From Kalaharituber pfeilii (lineage: Eukaryota > Ascomycota > Pezizomycetes > Pezizales > Pezizaceae), in assembly GCA_015179045.1 (NCBI GenBank), contig WHUZ01000081.1, positions 233,416 through 297,415 of the forward strand: a stretch of 64,000 bases of DNA, read 5' to 3'. The position numbers were made by a program, and so were the translations under genes. Of the stretch, positions 37,051-49,113 are shown piece by piece. How positions within the stretch are numbered: position 1 is the first letter of the stretch; each line of letters opens with the position of its first letter. The notes beneath the pieces are model-generated. The model was not told the origin of the DNA. It ran no database searches and saw nothing but the letters and a program-made list of their open reading frames with translations.

Positions 37051-38670
37051 CTATCGCATCCTGACCCCATTGTTACCAGCTTTCGTCCCATTCGCATCCT
37101 CCTCCTCTACCTCGAAAAACCGCAACGCTTCATCCACGGTCACTGTCCACAATTCCGTATTCTTGCTTACAAGATTTGCATTCCGAAGTATTTCGCCGCC
37201 CCAGGAACTAGATATCAGCGTGCGGGCCCAGTGTTTGCGTACATTAAGCGGGAACGAGAGCCACGCAGTAATGGGGACGGGGACGTGTGCGGTGACGATA
37301 TAGTCTCCGCAATAGAGCCAAATGGGCGCAGACGTCCTTGAGGCGGTTGCATTTCTATTTCCACTTCCAGTTACCGAAGAAACTGCGATAGACTTGGACG
37401 GATGCGTAATTTTGACGAACAACGGATAACCCCCTTCTCCATCCCCCGGACCGTCGTTGGCTGGCAAACTCCCTACTCCCTCTCCTCCAACGTCGAATCC
37501 TAACACCGCCCCATGCCTCCCCCATTCCTGCGGCGCCAACGGATGGTAACCACTAGGCACCTTTATATACACCGACCTTTTGAACTCGTATGGCTGATTC
37601 GCAAGAATCTTTTCTGACAGCCGCACGACGGTTGAATGCTGAAAGTTTCCACCGAGGGTGCTGCGAATGTCGGTGTCGGTGAAGAGGATGGGAGGGTTGG
37701 AGGGAAATTTGAAAAGGGGTGGAGGTGCGGGGAGCGATGAGAGGTGTTGGTTGAGGAGTGCATGGGAAGTGGAAATGGCCGTATGAGGGGAAGGGGAGGC
37801 GCGAGGGATGAAGGTAGAGGAGGGGCCGGTGGAGTGAGATTGGTATGAAAAGTCGGGGGAGAGGGGCCTGGCAGCGGTGGCACGCGGGGGCGGAGGGAGT
37901 GGGAGGTGGGGGCGAGAGGCTGAGGCTGAGGTGGTGGTTTGTACGGTGAGTACATCCTGTTGAGACCTAGTCCGAGGATGGTGAGTATGAGTGCGTGCAT
38001 CGGGCCGGGCATCAATCCTCCGACGCTTGCGTGCATTCGGCAACATGTCATCGTCGTCATCCTCATCATAGTCAACACGACGGGCAGATGCCGCCGCAGC
38101 CGTTGAGACACGCCTCGAATTCGCAACCGTAGGCGTCTCAGGAGGATTTTCAACATTCCTCTCACTCCTTCCAGTGACACCCTCACTCACATTCCCGTTC
38201 AAAGTCTCCCCCATCCCCGCATTAACCCTTTCTACATTCCAATTTCCATTCTCCTCATTCTGTTCCTCCCGTGCTCCTCTCACCGGCATCATCGGCACCG
38301 GCGGCAGTATCCTTCCCTCCCTCCCGATCATCCCCCTTTCCCTACCCCTCTCCCCCTTCCTCCACAGCTCACGCACCCTCCTCTCCCTCACCCTCAGAAC
38401 CTTCTCCCGCACCTCTCTCACCAACTTCTCAATCTTCTCCAAATCCTTACTCTGTAATCGATACACTTCATCGAGTTTCTTCCTTTGCTCCTCGAATTGT
38501 GTTTCGAGCGTGTTGCGGAGCGAGGAGAGGTGCGTGGTTAGGGTGCTGAGGAGGGCCGTGGAAAAGGTTGGATCAGCAGTGGGGTCGTCCTCAAATTCGA
38601 GGGGGGAGAGGAAGGGAGAGGGCGAGCGGCGGGGGGAGCGAGTGGCGAGGAGGTCAATGGGATTGTCCAT
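37051..38670 (-). CDS. Unknown fungal protein with N-terminal coiled coil and a C-terminal globular domain
   Basis: The frame encodes 539 residues from MDNPIDLLATRSPRRSPSPF. A predicted coiled coil (about residues 35-105: LSSLRNTLETQFEEQRKKLD, then LEKIEKLVREVREKVLRV) is followed by a disordered middle with an NLS-like ARKRRRID patch. The C-terminal domain contains ILFTDTDIRSTLGGNFQ, YEFKRSVYIKVPSGYHPL, a WLYCGDYIV motif and WLSFPLNVRKHWARTL. The last block resembles DUF6697-type domains of fungal nuclear proteins, but this is a weak pattern match from memory. The frame stops at 37051 just after a plausible donor (GTAACA at about 37073), so the true C-terminus may lie in exons further left. 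A nuclear role is only inferred. Confidence 0.65.
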   Translation of the reverse strand: MDNPIDLLATRSPRRSPSPFLSPLEFEDDPTADPTFSTALLSTLTTHLSSLRNTLETQFEEQRKKLDEVYRLQSKDLEKIEKLVREVREKVLRVRERRVRELWRKGERGRERGMIGREGRILPPVPMMPVRGAREEQNEENGNWNVERVNAGMGETLNGNVSEGVTGRSERNVENPPETPTVANSRRVSTAAAASARRVDYDEDDDDDMLPNARKRRRIDARPDARTHTHHPRTRSQQDVLTVQTTTSASASRPHLPLPPPPRATAARPLSPDFSYQSHSTGPSSTFIPRASPSPHTAISTSHALLNQHLSSLPAPPPLFKFPSNPPILFTDTDIRSTLGGNFQHSTVVRLSEKILANQPYEFKRSVYIKVPSGYHPLAPQEWGRHGAVLGFDVGGEGVGSLPANDGPGDGEGGYPLFVKITHPSKSIAVSSVTGSGNRNATASRTSAPIWLYCGDYIVTAHVPVPITAWLSFPLNVRKHWARTLISSSWGGEILRNANLVSKNTELWTVTVDEALRFFEVEEEDANGTKAGNNGVRMR

Positions 38671-39490
38671 TGGGTGCGTGTGGGCAGGTGGGAGATATAC
38701 CCTCGTCTCGTATCGTAGCCTCGTAAAATCACAGACTTGGGGAAGTGGTGGGGGTGAGGCTAAGTAAGCAATAGGCCAGCAGCAGACTAGGCAAACTGCC
38801 TTGAAAGGGTTTGTCTGCTATCGTGCTGTGGCTGCTGTGTATGGTATGAGTTGTGATGGATATGAAGAGGAACCCGTGGAACGTGTGGGTGTTGTAGTGT
38901 TCGAGACGCGCGCAGGCGAATAGCTCCTGGCGCGGAAAAACGTGCACATGTACGGCAAACGGTGATCAACCTTATCCCATTATTCAACATCAAAAAGCGA
39001 AGAATAATATGTTCCCCCATTCCCTGCTTTTAACATCACCGCCAATTGCGATTATGTATAGTGACGTTATAACTACAGGGATGCCAATACCACTCACGCT
39101 TCATTTCTTCAGTGCATATCATACCCTATCACGAGCTTCCATGGTCTGCTAAATATAGTTTGCACTCACAATTTTTTAGATATTCGTGTCTACCTAATAC
39201 TAAATAAACTCACATACACACACATATATATGGAAAAAAGCAAAGAAAATACAAACGGTCAAATAGATGATAAAGTACATCGACTGAAATTCTAAAAGCG
39301 ACAGGGGTAAACGCAACGCTTTAAAAAAAAGACATTTACAAACGAGCCTATGTGCATTATAAAAAAAGCACGGTGTAAATGTTCAAACTCTTCCACTTCA
39401 TTCTCTCTCCTGTCTCTTCTCTCTCTCTGCTTGCATATATCTCCGTTTAATATTAATCCTTCCACCTATCCACAATATCGCAAGGATCAA
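38671..39490. other. Intergenic between the unknown coiled-coil gene and the SLC35C2-like gene
   Basis: About 800 bp. The left part is the promoter side of the minus-strand gene at 38670. The right part (39180-39490) is the A/T-rich 3' flank of the transporter. No reading frame or repeat worth naming. Confidence 0.4.
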
Positions 39491-41488
39491 TCATATCAAT
39501 CCCTCCTCATGCTCACCCTGCCTCCTTGCCCCTGGCTCTTCACGAATCGACCCTGCCCTCATTCTCGCCCCACTCCCCGCTCTCTCCACTTCCACCTGCG
39601 TCTTCTTACTCGAGCTCGCTTCCTCCGCCCCCTCCTCCTCATCTTCCGCCGCCTCCACTTTCGTTAACGGCTCGTCCTCCCCTGGCACCTTCGCCTTCGC
39701 CTTTCCCTTCTTCGCCTTCCTCTTCGCTTTCCTCCTCCTCCTTTCTTCAGCCCTGTCATCATCGACATCACCTTCCTCGTCCTCACCAACAACCATGTAT
39801 CCGCCGGCACTGGTCCCGCTGGTTGCGGCTGCGGCCCCACCTCTGCCGTGCACGGTTTCTTCCAGAGTCTCGGCGCGCATCTTTTGGACCTTCCAGTAGT
39901 TGTATCCGCCGATGCTAACGATTGTGATGGCTAGGCCGGAAATATTGACAGGGGTAAGAGGGTCTTTGAAAACGATTGCTGCTGCTGTGATGGTCATGAC
40001 CTCTTTAAAAATACCAGCAATTGAGAGGGTGACAACTGAGCTGCGTTGCAGAAGGCTATTTGGCCAAAATCAGCACTCAAATTGTCATATATTCAATTGT
40101 CAAAAGGGAGAGCTTACGCAAACTCGCTAGAGACCATCAAAAACGCAATTACCCCTGGCAACACTACGACCCCAGTAGCAGCTACAAATCCCCACTCTGC
40201 AACCAACTCCCCAAATCTTGTAAACAGAGGTCCAAATCCCTCCACCGGTATAGCAACGCAGAGAATGGACAAAAACATCATTGGCGCCAGGAAGAAAATG
40301 GTCGAGAACGGGTTACTAGTTGCGGGATTGCGGACGAGTAGCACCTGGGTAAGTGCCCATCGGAGTCCTGATAATGCAGACGCAGTAATCACGAGTATGA
40401 ATCCAACTAGTACAAATTTCGCTTCTGAGGCGACCATCATGACAACACCGACTGTCATGACGGAGATGATGCCGACGAGCATGTATGTCGGCTGTTCGAG
40501 GCGGAAGATGAATGCAAAGAGAAGAACAAATGCTAACGACGACGATTTACACATCGCTACGATTAATTGCGTTAGCGAATGTTCTCGAAAGAAGAAGATT
40601 TATGGAGGCTCACTATAGAATGCAAGTGTAATGAACCTCAAGCTCATGTTCCCCAGCCCGATATCCAAGCCTGTTGCAGCACCGCATGGGCCAATCCTTG
40701 TCAGGTAGAACCATCTTGTCATCTCCCCAGCTTGTTGCTTGTGCCTTTCGGAACCCCCAGAGCCATGGTGATGGTGATGATGTGGCCCGGAAAAGTTCCC
40801 GGGTCGGAACTGGGGGAATGCAAACAGCACAAGTGATGATAGAGAAAATTGTACAATCATATGTCCGCATGTTACGAATAATGGAAATTTGAAGTTTAAG
40901 TGCTCTGGCGAAAACATCCATTTGTTGTACTGCCGCGGCCAGTTGGTTAGCAAGTCATGTAATCGAGAAGAGAGGAAGAGATGAGCAGTAACTTGCAATT
41001 GATATTAACAGTGAGAAGAGATACCTAGGCAGTGTATAATTTAGTAAAAGAGTTGTCAAACACTCTTCCCCCCAGCGTAGTCTCTCAGGCTCGTGCCTCG
41101 CATTGGGCTTCTTTCGCTCGTTGACTCACCATAAACCAATGAAACACGCATTTATTGCAATATTTCTCGCGACCTTCGCATCCGCAATCTGCCTGTCCTC
41201 CTTACTAACTACCACATGCCCACCGCCAGGCGGATCCATGACAATCCGATCACTAAGAGTCAAACTCGGCCTTCGGCTCGTCTGCATGTCGCTGCTTTTC
41301 CTTCTTAAGCCACCGGGGCTTTCAGCGTCGTCGTCGTCGTCGTCCTCTTCGCGATCCCAGGAGCTCAGCTCCAGGTCCTCGGATTCCGAGTCCGTAAGCG
41401 GGTATTGACCACCCGCGGGGGTTGAGCTATGGTGGCCATGGTCGGCGGCAGCAGCATGGGAGTGGCTGTCCTGGTCGGCCACGTGCAT
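39491..41488 (-). CDS. SLC35C2/YMD8-type drug/metabolite-superfamily transporter (TPT domain)
   Basis: This is a nucleotide-sugar or triose-phosphate-type transporter expected in the Golgi or ER membrane. Five exons, 41488-41130, 41024-40997, 40929-40614, 40556-40118 and 40055-39491, join in frame for 568 residues. The ATG at 41488 was chosen because the longer frame begins with a non-ATG codon. A His- and Ser-rich cytosolic N-terminus and an acidic DREEDDDDDD segment precede the first helix. Family hallmarks are SIYNKWMFSP, GLDIGLGNMSLRFITL, FYTMCKSSSLAFVLLFAF, LSGLRWALTQVLLVRNPATS and IPVEGFG. The tail after the last helix is Lys- and Glu-rich. Exon 2 is only 28 nt, and intron 2 uses a GC donor (GCAAGT...CAG). 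A PHHHHHHG run lies in a loop in exon 3. The yeast homologue Ymd8 and human SLC35C2 (linked to GDP-fucose handling) set the expected role; the substrate here is unknown. Confidence 0.9.
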
Positions 41489-42367
41489 GGTGTGAGGGAG
41501 CACAGAGAGTATGAGTGCTGGCTAGAAATGAAAGGAGTGCGTGTTGAATAGTAATGGGGGCCAGTGAGGAAGAAGCTGCTACAGAAGTTGCGCTGTGCAC
41601 CTTTGCTCTCCCATTGGGAGCTCCGAGCTGTCTCGACGGTTCTGTGATGTCAGCACTATCGAAGCACAGCCAACGTCTCCTTAATCTGACAGCGCAAAGA
41701 GCGGATATAGGGCGATGCGTCGCTGCTAATGCCGTGCTTTGGGGAAGGTAGCGTCTAATCTGCCCTGGGGGTGGGCCAGTCTGCAGTTTATAACGCTCTC
41801 TCTGGCCGCCGCGCATTCTCACCACGTACGGGAGCACAGGTTGTCCGGTGATCTGCCATCAGAGACCTCCGAGGGATGAGATGTACTGCGGCGCTAGTCT
41901 GGTTGCAACCGGACTACTGCGGCGCCCTGTACCCTGTTGCCCAGAAGCAGCCTAGCGGGCCCCCGCGCCAAGCCGCTCCTGGACCGCGGTCCCTGGCTTG
42001 GCCGCTTGGCGCTCTCTGGTTTGTTTACCTCTGGCTGTTTGTTGTGCGGGCCGTTGCTAGCGGCTATCATACCGAGCGCTGTGGCAGGGGCTGCTAGCGC
42101 TCGAGCAGTTGGGCTGGGCTCGGGAAGCCCCTCCAGAAGACCCTGCACAGGTGCACCGCGAGGCTTCTTCAGGCCTCGCAAGACTGCTGTCCCCCTCATT
42201 CATCAGCAAGCGCGAACGGCTTGCGGAACGCATCTCGTGGACGGCTTACCCTCAAGCTGCCGTGGTTGCAGTCTCCCTTTGTCATTTCTGCTACATCCTT
42301 GTTCCCCCGCCATCAACATCCCCACCATTCACACCCACAACAGCACAGGACAGCACCATACGTAGCC
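41489..42367. promoter_or_regulatory. Divergent intergenic region between SLC35C2-like and BUB1
   Basis: An 879-bp gap between outward-facing genes, so it holds both promoters. It is GC-rich in the middle (about 41870-42180) and C-rich just before the BUB1 ATG. I see no clear TATA box and no convincing cell-cycle element. Confidence 0.45.
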
Positions 42368-45300
42368 ATGGGGGAACCCGTAAACTTCGACCTCATCGAA
42401 GGCCACAAAGAAAACATCATGCCCCTCGCCGGAGGTCGTTCTGCACGAGCCCTTGCTACAGCCCTCGCCCCCCTCTCCTCCTCAACCCCCCAGTCCGCCC
42501 GCTCCGAACACAACGACCAACGAGCTGCCTTCGAAGCCGAGCTCCTTACGTCCAATGAGTTGGACGATCCATTAGAAGTCTGGGTGCGGTACGTCAACTG
42601 GGTAATTCAGACCTTTCCTTCAGGACACAACTCTGAGTCCGGCCTAGTGCAGCTGCTGGAGCGGGCAACAAAAACGTTCATTCACGAGCCGCACTACAAG
42701 AATGATCCCCGGTACCTCAGGTTCTGGATATACTATATACAAAAGTTCTCGGATGCGCCACGCGAGCATTTTTCGTACCTTGCCAGGAACGACATTGGAC
42801 AGCGGTTAGCGCTGTTTTACGAGGAGTTTGCAATACTACTGGAGAGCCTAGGAAGATGGAAACAGGCAAGAGAGATATACCAGCTAGGGATTGAAAATAA
42901 TGCTAGGCCAGTGGAGCGACTGATGCGCAAGTTTGACGAATTCCTAAAACGTTTGGATGCAGCTCCGCAGCGAGAGGACGAGCCATCATCGCCAGCACTA
43001 CACGCTGTACGACCTGCGCTTGCTACGAAGCACCTGCCATTCAGTGGTTTAGAGGGGAGTGGAGGTTTCTCGGATCCACAGGCACAGCCAAGCACAGCTG
43101 CGCCGGCTCCAAAACTGCGCAGGGAGAAGATGGCGATATTCTCGGACGCAGATAATGGCGGTGCACCAGCAAAGACGGCTCTTGGGCCGGGGCAAGGAGG
43201 ATGGGACAGCATTGGAACCTTAGAACACCGTAGAAAGGAAAATATTGTGGAGCCAAGGCCATGGGCTGGTGAGGTTCTAAAGCAGCAGGGTGGATCTGGG
43301 AAGACGGTGGGGGAGAAAATGCCAATATTTCGGGATGTAAGTACTATGTTCTTCCAATTCCGTTGGCAGAGTTTTCTATTGTGTCCTCAATGGATTGATG
43401 CCCCGTATATTGATTACCTTTATTATACAGTCCACAATGCCCGCCCCATCTGCGACTGCCCCTGCCGCAGACAAACGCCCGGAGCCTATAGTCCCCAACT
43501 TCAATACCATCTACCCTGATCCGAATGACCCCACCGAGGAATACTCCTTCGAAGAAATCCGCGCCATCGGGCGCGGACTATACGGCATCGACTGGGCTAA
43601 ACGCCGTGTCGAAGATGAAGCTGACCGAAAACGCCGTAGCAAGCGCCCCACACCACCGAATGATCCCTTCCCGGACATCTCCACAACCCCGCCCCGCGTT
43701 CAGACAATTCAAACAAAACTACACTCCCCTTCCCCAGGCAGAGGAAAGTTAAAAAAGCGCAGTCAGCAGCGCGGAGGGGCCGTGAGGGCGGGAAGTCCAA
43801 CTATGACAATCAATACGAGGGTGGCGACGGACGAGGTATATGATATCTTGAATCATCCAATAGATCACCCAAATAAGGACCTAGATGAGGTAAGTGACTT
43901 TGAGGAAGACGCAGACGATATCACGATAAATGTGCCGGCAAGGAATGCAGCCTCGGATACCGACGAGTCGGATGAGGGAGAGGGTAGTGGAAGTGGTAGT
44001 GGAAGTGGGGGGTCAGCAGGAGGGGGGGATTCGGATGAAGATGAGGACGATGATGCGAATAGTGCGTGGAGTGATTTGACGACGAGGAGGGGGTATGTCG
44101 ATGAGACAGTGGGGTTGTCGGAGGATACGGTATTTCAGAAGTTCGACAGGATGCTTAAAAAGAAGGAAGATGGCCAGGAGAAGGATGAGGATGAGGATGA
44201 GGAGGATTTGGGTGATGGGAAAAACTCAGAAGGGTCACATGATCAAGAAGAAAGTGAAGGAGATGAACCTGAATTGCCTCCACTGATGCCGAATCAGGGG
44301 CGCAAGTTTGGTGAAAATAACAGGAATAAGCATTATATGACACCCATCGTCGAACGAACCGAAGTTTCTCTACCCCCCACCACTGCGCGAAAAAAGGCCG
44401 CGGCTGCGGTCGCAAAGACGCCTAGTCGAACCCGTAAATCGGGGACGAAGCAGGGTCTGGACTTGATCATGAGTAGTCCGTTTGAGGAAAATGTTGGTCG
44501 GCGAGGTAGTGGTGGTGGGACTGGGCTACGCGGGGAGGGAATTGGGGAGCAAAGTTCGAGTGAAAGTGACGATATCTTTTCTCCGCCGCCGAGGCCGAAT
44601 CTGAAGGGGGCCGTGAAGCCGTTTTTGGATGAGATGCCAGTGGCGGAGAAGATAGAGGAGAAGAAGCTGGAGGAGAAGAAGGCAACACCGTTAGGGGAAA
44701 AGAAGCCGGCAGCAGCACTGGCTGAGAAAAGACTTCCGTTGGGGACGAAGAAGCCCGGTGCTGCGCCTGCCTCTGGCGCCGGTGCTGGGACTCAAGCTAC
44801 GACAGCAAAGGACATTGCGCCGAAAGGGGGCCCAATATGTACAGAGACGCAGCTCAACCCCATGGACAGCACTCATCGAAAGGAGGTTTTGTCGAAACTA
44901 AATCCTCCACTGAAGATGTATGAGAAGTATTATGAGTATGGTACCGACATGGTAAAGGCAGATATCGCTAAGATGTTGAAGCCGGTGCCGAAAGGCAACG
45001 CCGGGGGGGACACGGTCCCCGTGACGTTCCCCGGGAAACCCAAGGAGGGGGCGGTCAAGTATATTTTCAGGCGGCAGATTGGGGAAGGTGCTTTTGCACC
45101 AGTATATCTAGTTGAAAACCCCTCGATCCCTGCCAATGGCTCCGAATCAAGCAAATCCACCTCTTCAGACAACGACGAGAACGCCAATGACCTAGCCCTA
45201 GTCACCGAGACGCGCAACCTCCGCCGCAGGCCCCTTGAGGCAATCAAAGTCGAGAATGATCCCCCTTCACCCTGGGAATTCTACATCATGCGACAGGCCC

Positions 45301-46178
45301 ATCGCCGTCTCGGTGTCTCCCGTCCCAGTGAATCAATACTGCATGCACTCGAAATGCACCTGTACCCTAACGCGGCCTCCTTCCTCGTCCTCCCCTACCA
45401 AAACCAAGGCACTGTCCTTGACCTCGTCAATGTTGCTGCGCGCGAAGCTACCGCTACAGGTGCCAAGTCACAGGGACTTGACGAGCCTTTAGTCATGTTT
45501 CTGGCCGTAGAATTGCTTCGTACGCTTGAAGCAATACATTCACGAGGAATCATCCACGGGGACTTGAAACCGGACAACTGTCTTGTTCGCTTCGAGGAAG
45601 TTGCGGAGTCCGAATGGGATAGCAAATATAGGAGGGACGGCTCCGGAGGGTGGTCCAAGAAGGGGATAGTATTGATCGACTTTGGGAGAGGCATCGACAT
45701 GAAGCTTTACCGCCCAGACGTGCAGTTCCTAGCTGACTGGAAATTCGATCCGCAAACGGACTGCGTTGAAATTCGTGAGATGCGGCCTTGGACATACCAA
45801 ATTGATTACTACGGCGCCGCCGGTATCGTGCACTCCTTGCTGTTCGGCAAATACCTTGAGATTGTAGCGGATAAGGGGGGTGGATTAGCAGGTATAGGTG
45901 CAATTGGAGTTGCTGGTACAGGAGGAGGGAAGACGTGGAGGGTGAAGGAATCTTTTAAGAGGTATTGGCAGGGAGAGATATGGGGAAGGATGTTTGATGT
46001 GTTGTTAAACCCGGGAAGGCATGTGTCGGCAGAGGACGGAGGAAGGCTACCAGTCACGAAGGCGGTGAAGGGGGTCAGGGAGGAAATGGAAAAGTGGTTG
46101 GAGGGAAATGCGGATAGGGGCGTTGGTCTCAAGAATGTTATTCGGAAGTTTGAGGGGTTGGTGAAGGCGAGGAAATGA
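42368..46178 (+). CDS. BUB1: BUB1/MAD3-type spindle checkpoint kinase
   Basis: This kinetochore checkpoint kinase phosphorylates histone H2A and recruits Mad1 and Sgo1. Exon 1 is 42368-43336, exon 2 is 43431-46178, and the intron is 94 nt (GT-AG, phase 0), for 1238 residues. The order seen is KEN box 1 (KENIM, residues 14-18), the BUB1/MAD3 N-terminal TPR region (VWVRYVNWVIQTFPSG, PRYLRFWIYY, LYEEFA-like FYEEFAILLE), and a second KEN box at about 290 (RKENIVEPRPWAGEVL). The Bub3-binding GLEBS motif EEYSFEEIRA follows directly after the intron. After a long acidic disordered region comes the kinase domain from about 865: GEGAF glycine loop, AIKVE lysine (about 927), HGDLKPDN catalytic loop (about 1030) and DFG (about 1073). 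All catalytic residues are present, so an active kinase is expected. The ATG has good context (GCCATGGGG). It combines MAD3-type KEN motifs with a live kinase. Confidence 0.95.
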
Positions 46179-48960
46179 CTTCAAATTCTTGCTACCTTCA
46201 TATGTCTGCTTTTTGCGTTATCTTGGGGGTTTTTGCAGGATAGGGGCAAGGAAAGGGAAACTGAACTGATGAGAAATGATTGTCGGCGCAATATGAATAC
46301 TATATATAATAAGGCAAAATACCACGGCGGAGGAATTTGAGGTGCAGAGGATATTGATGAGCTAATGTGAGATGACTTTATGTGATGAAATTGGACGGGA
46401 TGAGCATGCATGAAATCTGGAGTTTTTATATATTGCTCTCTAGTACATTTTTAGTTTGTTGGGTTGCGATTTTTTTGTGCATACTTTTCCTGAATAACAC
46501 TAATCGAAACGAGGGAGAAGAATTGGGCCCGAGATCTGGAAAAATCCCCGGGAGATCTGAGATATCAGTTCATGTTTTTATTTGCTTTGTTGCGTAAGTA
46601 GGGTATATCCGTTGAATAGTTCATGCTGCAATATAAAGAGAATTCGAGAAACGCTGTAAATGAGGTATGAATATGAATTACCCTGACATGTTGCCTCTAA
46701 CGACGGGTTGTATTTCTCCCGACATTTATCACATGCAACTGAAGAGCCAATTATGTCTCGTTTCATGCCTTATCGTGACACAACATTGTAGATCCGATCC
46801 GAGGCGATCATTGCGTCGATTAGCATTTCCCATCCACCTTAAATCTACCCCTTTAAAGGGCCTATCATACTAACAATTGGCAAACCCAGCTCAATGATGT
46901 AATCTACTTACCAACATTTTACCTCACATCTCCAGGGGTGGGCGAGGAATCGAATTTGAAGACGACACAGGACTTTTGGAATGTGGATAGGGTCTTGACT
47001 CATAATCAGGATCGAAGACGACACGGCAGATCCACTGAAGATGGGCTGAGCAGATGAAGTCGAACCCACCTCTGAGCTACATAGGTATACTACTGTAACT
47101 ACCGCTTATAGTAAGCGCCATCACGTGATACAAACAAAAAGATACCAACACATGTGAGCAGCGCTCATCGTCGACAGCACATAAGATCTCAACGTCCTAT
47201 CGAGCGTGCATAGGATTAAAAACTCCGGTCAGGCATAAAAATTGTTGCACGCAGCAAGCGCAGATCAGTCTATATCAACAGGAAAGTTGCTACTCTTGAT
47301 TGGCCAGTACACCAAGGCAGTACAGGCCAATTCGTTACATATACCTGCGAAACGCACGCAACGTGCAACAATTTATTCCTGCTCAAAGTATGATATATTA
47401 GTATGTATCACACTAACATCTGACTCTACACAAATTGCATTATCCACATGCACATTACCCCCTCAAAACACCATTTCTCTTTTGCTCCCTTCCCCCCCCC
47501 CTCCCCTCCCGGTCCCGTCTAAGTAGCCCAACTCAGATACATGTGCATCTGCATGGATGTATTCATCATGCACTCCGAACCTGACTACATGCGCTCGCCC
47601 ATATCAAAATCGGAAAATTGCATCTTTCTTCTGAATTCCATCTTCGTTCCCACTTCCAGCCCGGTTTGGCCCACTGCGATCTCCTGATCCATTGCGATCG
47701 TAAAAAGCAACCATGGATGGAAAACGAGGCCTGAGCAGGCGTCCCTGCTGTACGGCATGCACGTATTATATTTTACAACAGCACGTGTCATGAAACTTCC
47801 AGTTACTTGTGATGTATGCACCAATGCTCAATTATTGACCCATCACATATAACGAGCTCTTCTACGAAGAGACCGCTCTGTCAGCTTTCAACGGCTAAGC
47901 GCCCTACCCATGAAGTGGTATTTGCAATTGTGCTAGCGTACCAATGGATTCTCCACAACGAATCCCATCGTCCCACGATTCCCTCCATCAAACTGCAAAG
48001 ATCACTCAGCATTCATGTGTAAACAATGAATCGTTTTATTTAAACTGCACGCTAGATACCTAAGTAATCACATGAACACGCGATCTGCGCTCCCCTCGCT
48101 TGTCATCCCGCATGTCCCCTTCGTATACAAGGTGTAAGTCCCAAACCCCAAGCATACATCCGTTGCCACATCAACCCCCGCGAGACCCCCACAGCGTTGT
48201 ATATGCATATCGCAACTTAGCAACACCAACTTGCACCAACACTTTCGAAAACTGACCGAAAAAAACAAAAAAACAATGACGAACTCCGGAAGGCGGCAGA
48301 ACTCATCTATCCATGGAACGTGCAAGACCAGTGCAGAAACCCCAAAAAGATAACAAAAAACGTAAGGGAGAGGATGATAATCATATAACCTGCAGAAAGA
48401 TGTCCACAAAAGGAAAAAAAAAAAGGAAAAAACAGGAACGAAGCAAACCAACACAATTCAGGCAAATTTGAAATCTAATACAGCCAAATCCTAATGAAAC
48501 AGGCTAAACTCTTGAAACAGATCGACGAAAACATTATAGAAGCAAAAAGGAAACTAGATCAGATATCAGAGAACATGTTTCACCCCACAAATATGTCCCA
48601 GGAACACAAAACCTAGCACGAAGGGACCTATTCCAGTTCCCAATCATAAGCTAGTATCCTCCTTATCCTTAATCAGAAACGCCTAACACACCTGCAGCCA
48701 AGCCCTGTCCTTGGTATGCATGTGAATACCAATTCCTGGGTAAGCCTCTGAGTATTTCTGCGTAACATTCGTTTCATTTTCTCTGATATTCTCCCCAAAC
48801 CTCCCTTGCATGCTTTGACACCCGGTAACCATTAAACAACTAGACCCACTCACATCCCACCATGCTTGTTTTGTTCCGAATTGTCATCAAACGTCGTCGA
48901 TATTATTAACAGGAGTGGCCTGGTAAAGTTTCCTGATCGGGTGAGCTGTATGCTGCTGCC
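46179..48960. other. Intergenic region between BUB1 and the Cys-rich candidate
   Basis: About 2.8 kb with no supportable gene. A run of C (47490-47510) and an A-rich tract (48250-48435) are the only compositional features. A long minus-strand frame at 48068-48454 is Phe-, Cys- and Val-rich only because it reads through the A-rich tract. Confidence 0.4.
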
Positions 48961-49113
48961 CTACATACCACCAACTGCTTTGCACACACTGCAGATGCAC
49001 ATAGCACAGGTAGTACATTTGACGACAACATCGGAAACTTTGCTGCAGATACCGCATTTGTTTGCAGCACCAGAACCAGCTGGGACGCGAACGAGAGTTT
49101 GGTGAGAGCACAT
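48961..49113 (-). CDS. Candidate cysteine-rich, zinc-finger-like microprotein
   Basis: The frame encodes 50 residues from ATG 49113 to TAG 48961. It starts MCSHQTLVRVPAG and has eight cysteines: CGIC, then nine residues, then CTTCAMCICSVC, ending KAVGGM. Paired CxxC spacing suggests a small zinc-binding fold. Directly upstream in frame is SSCKMC, so an N-terminal extension through a 5' intron could add one more CxxC pair and would look more complete. The in-frame TGA at about 49155 bounds the extension. A TATA box (TATATATA, 49361-49368 on the plus strand, with CG-rich flanks) lies about 250 nt upstream on this strand, with a short upstream ORF (ATGAATCCAGCATAA) between. I know no named homologue. 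Chance occurrence is possible at this length; the regular Cys spacing is the main support. Confidence 0.4.
   Translation of the reverse strand: MCSHQTLVRVPAGSGAANKCGICSKVSDVVVKCTTCAMCICSVCKAVGGM

Noticed and set aside
40740..40780. The six-histidine run as vector contamination
   Set aside because: Flanking residues are normal transporter sequence, and the exon is in frame with conserved helices on both sides.
47030..47080. tRNA-like sequence on the minus strand (GTAGCTCAGAGG ... GGTTCGAC)
   Set aside because: The D-arm-like and T-arm-like pieces are adjacent with no anticodon stem between them and no acceptor pairing.
48068..48454. A 128-codon minus-strand frame rich in Phe, Leu and Cys
   Set aside because: It reads through A-rich homopolymer tracts, and composition explains it; no motif or splice pattern.
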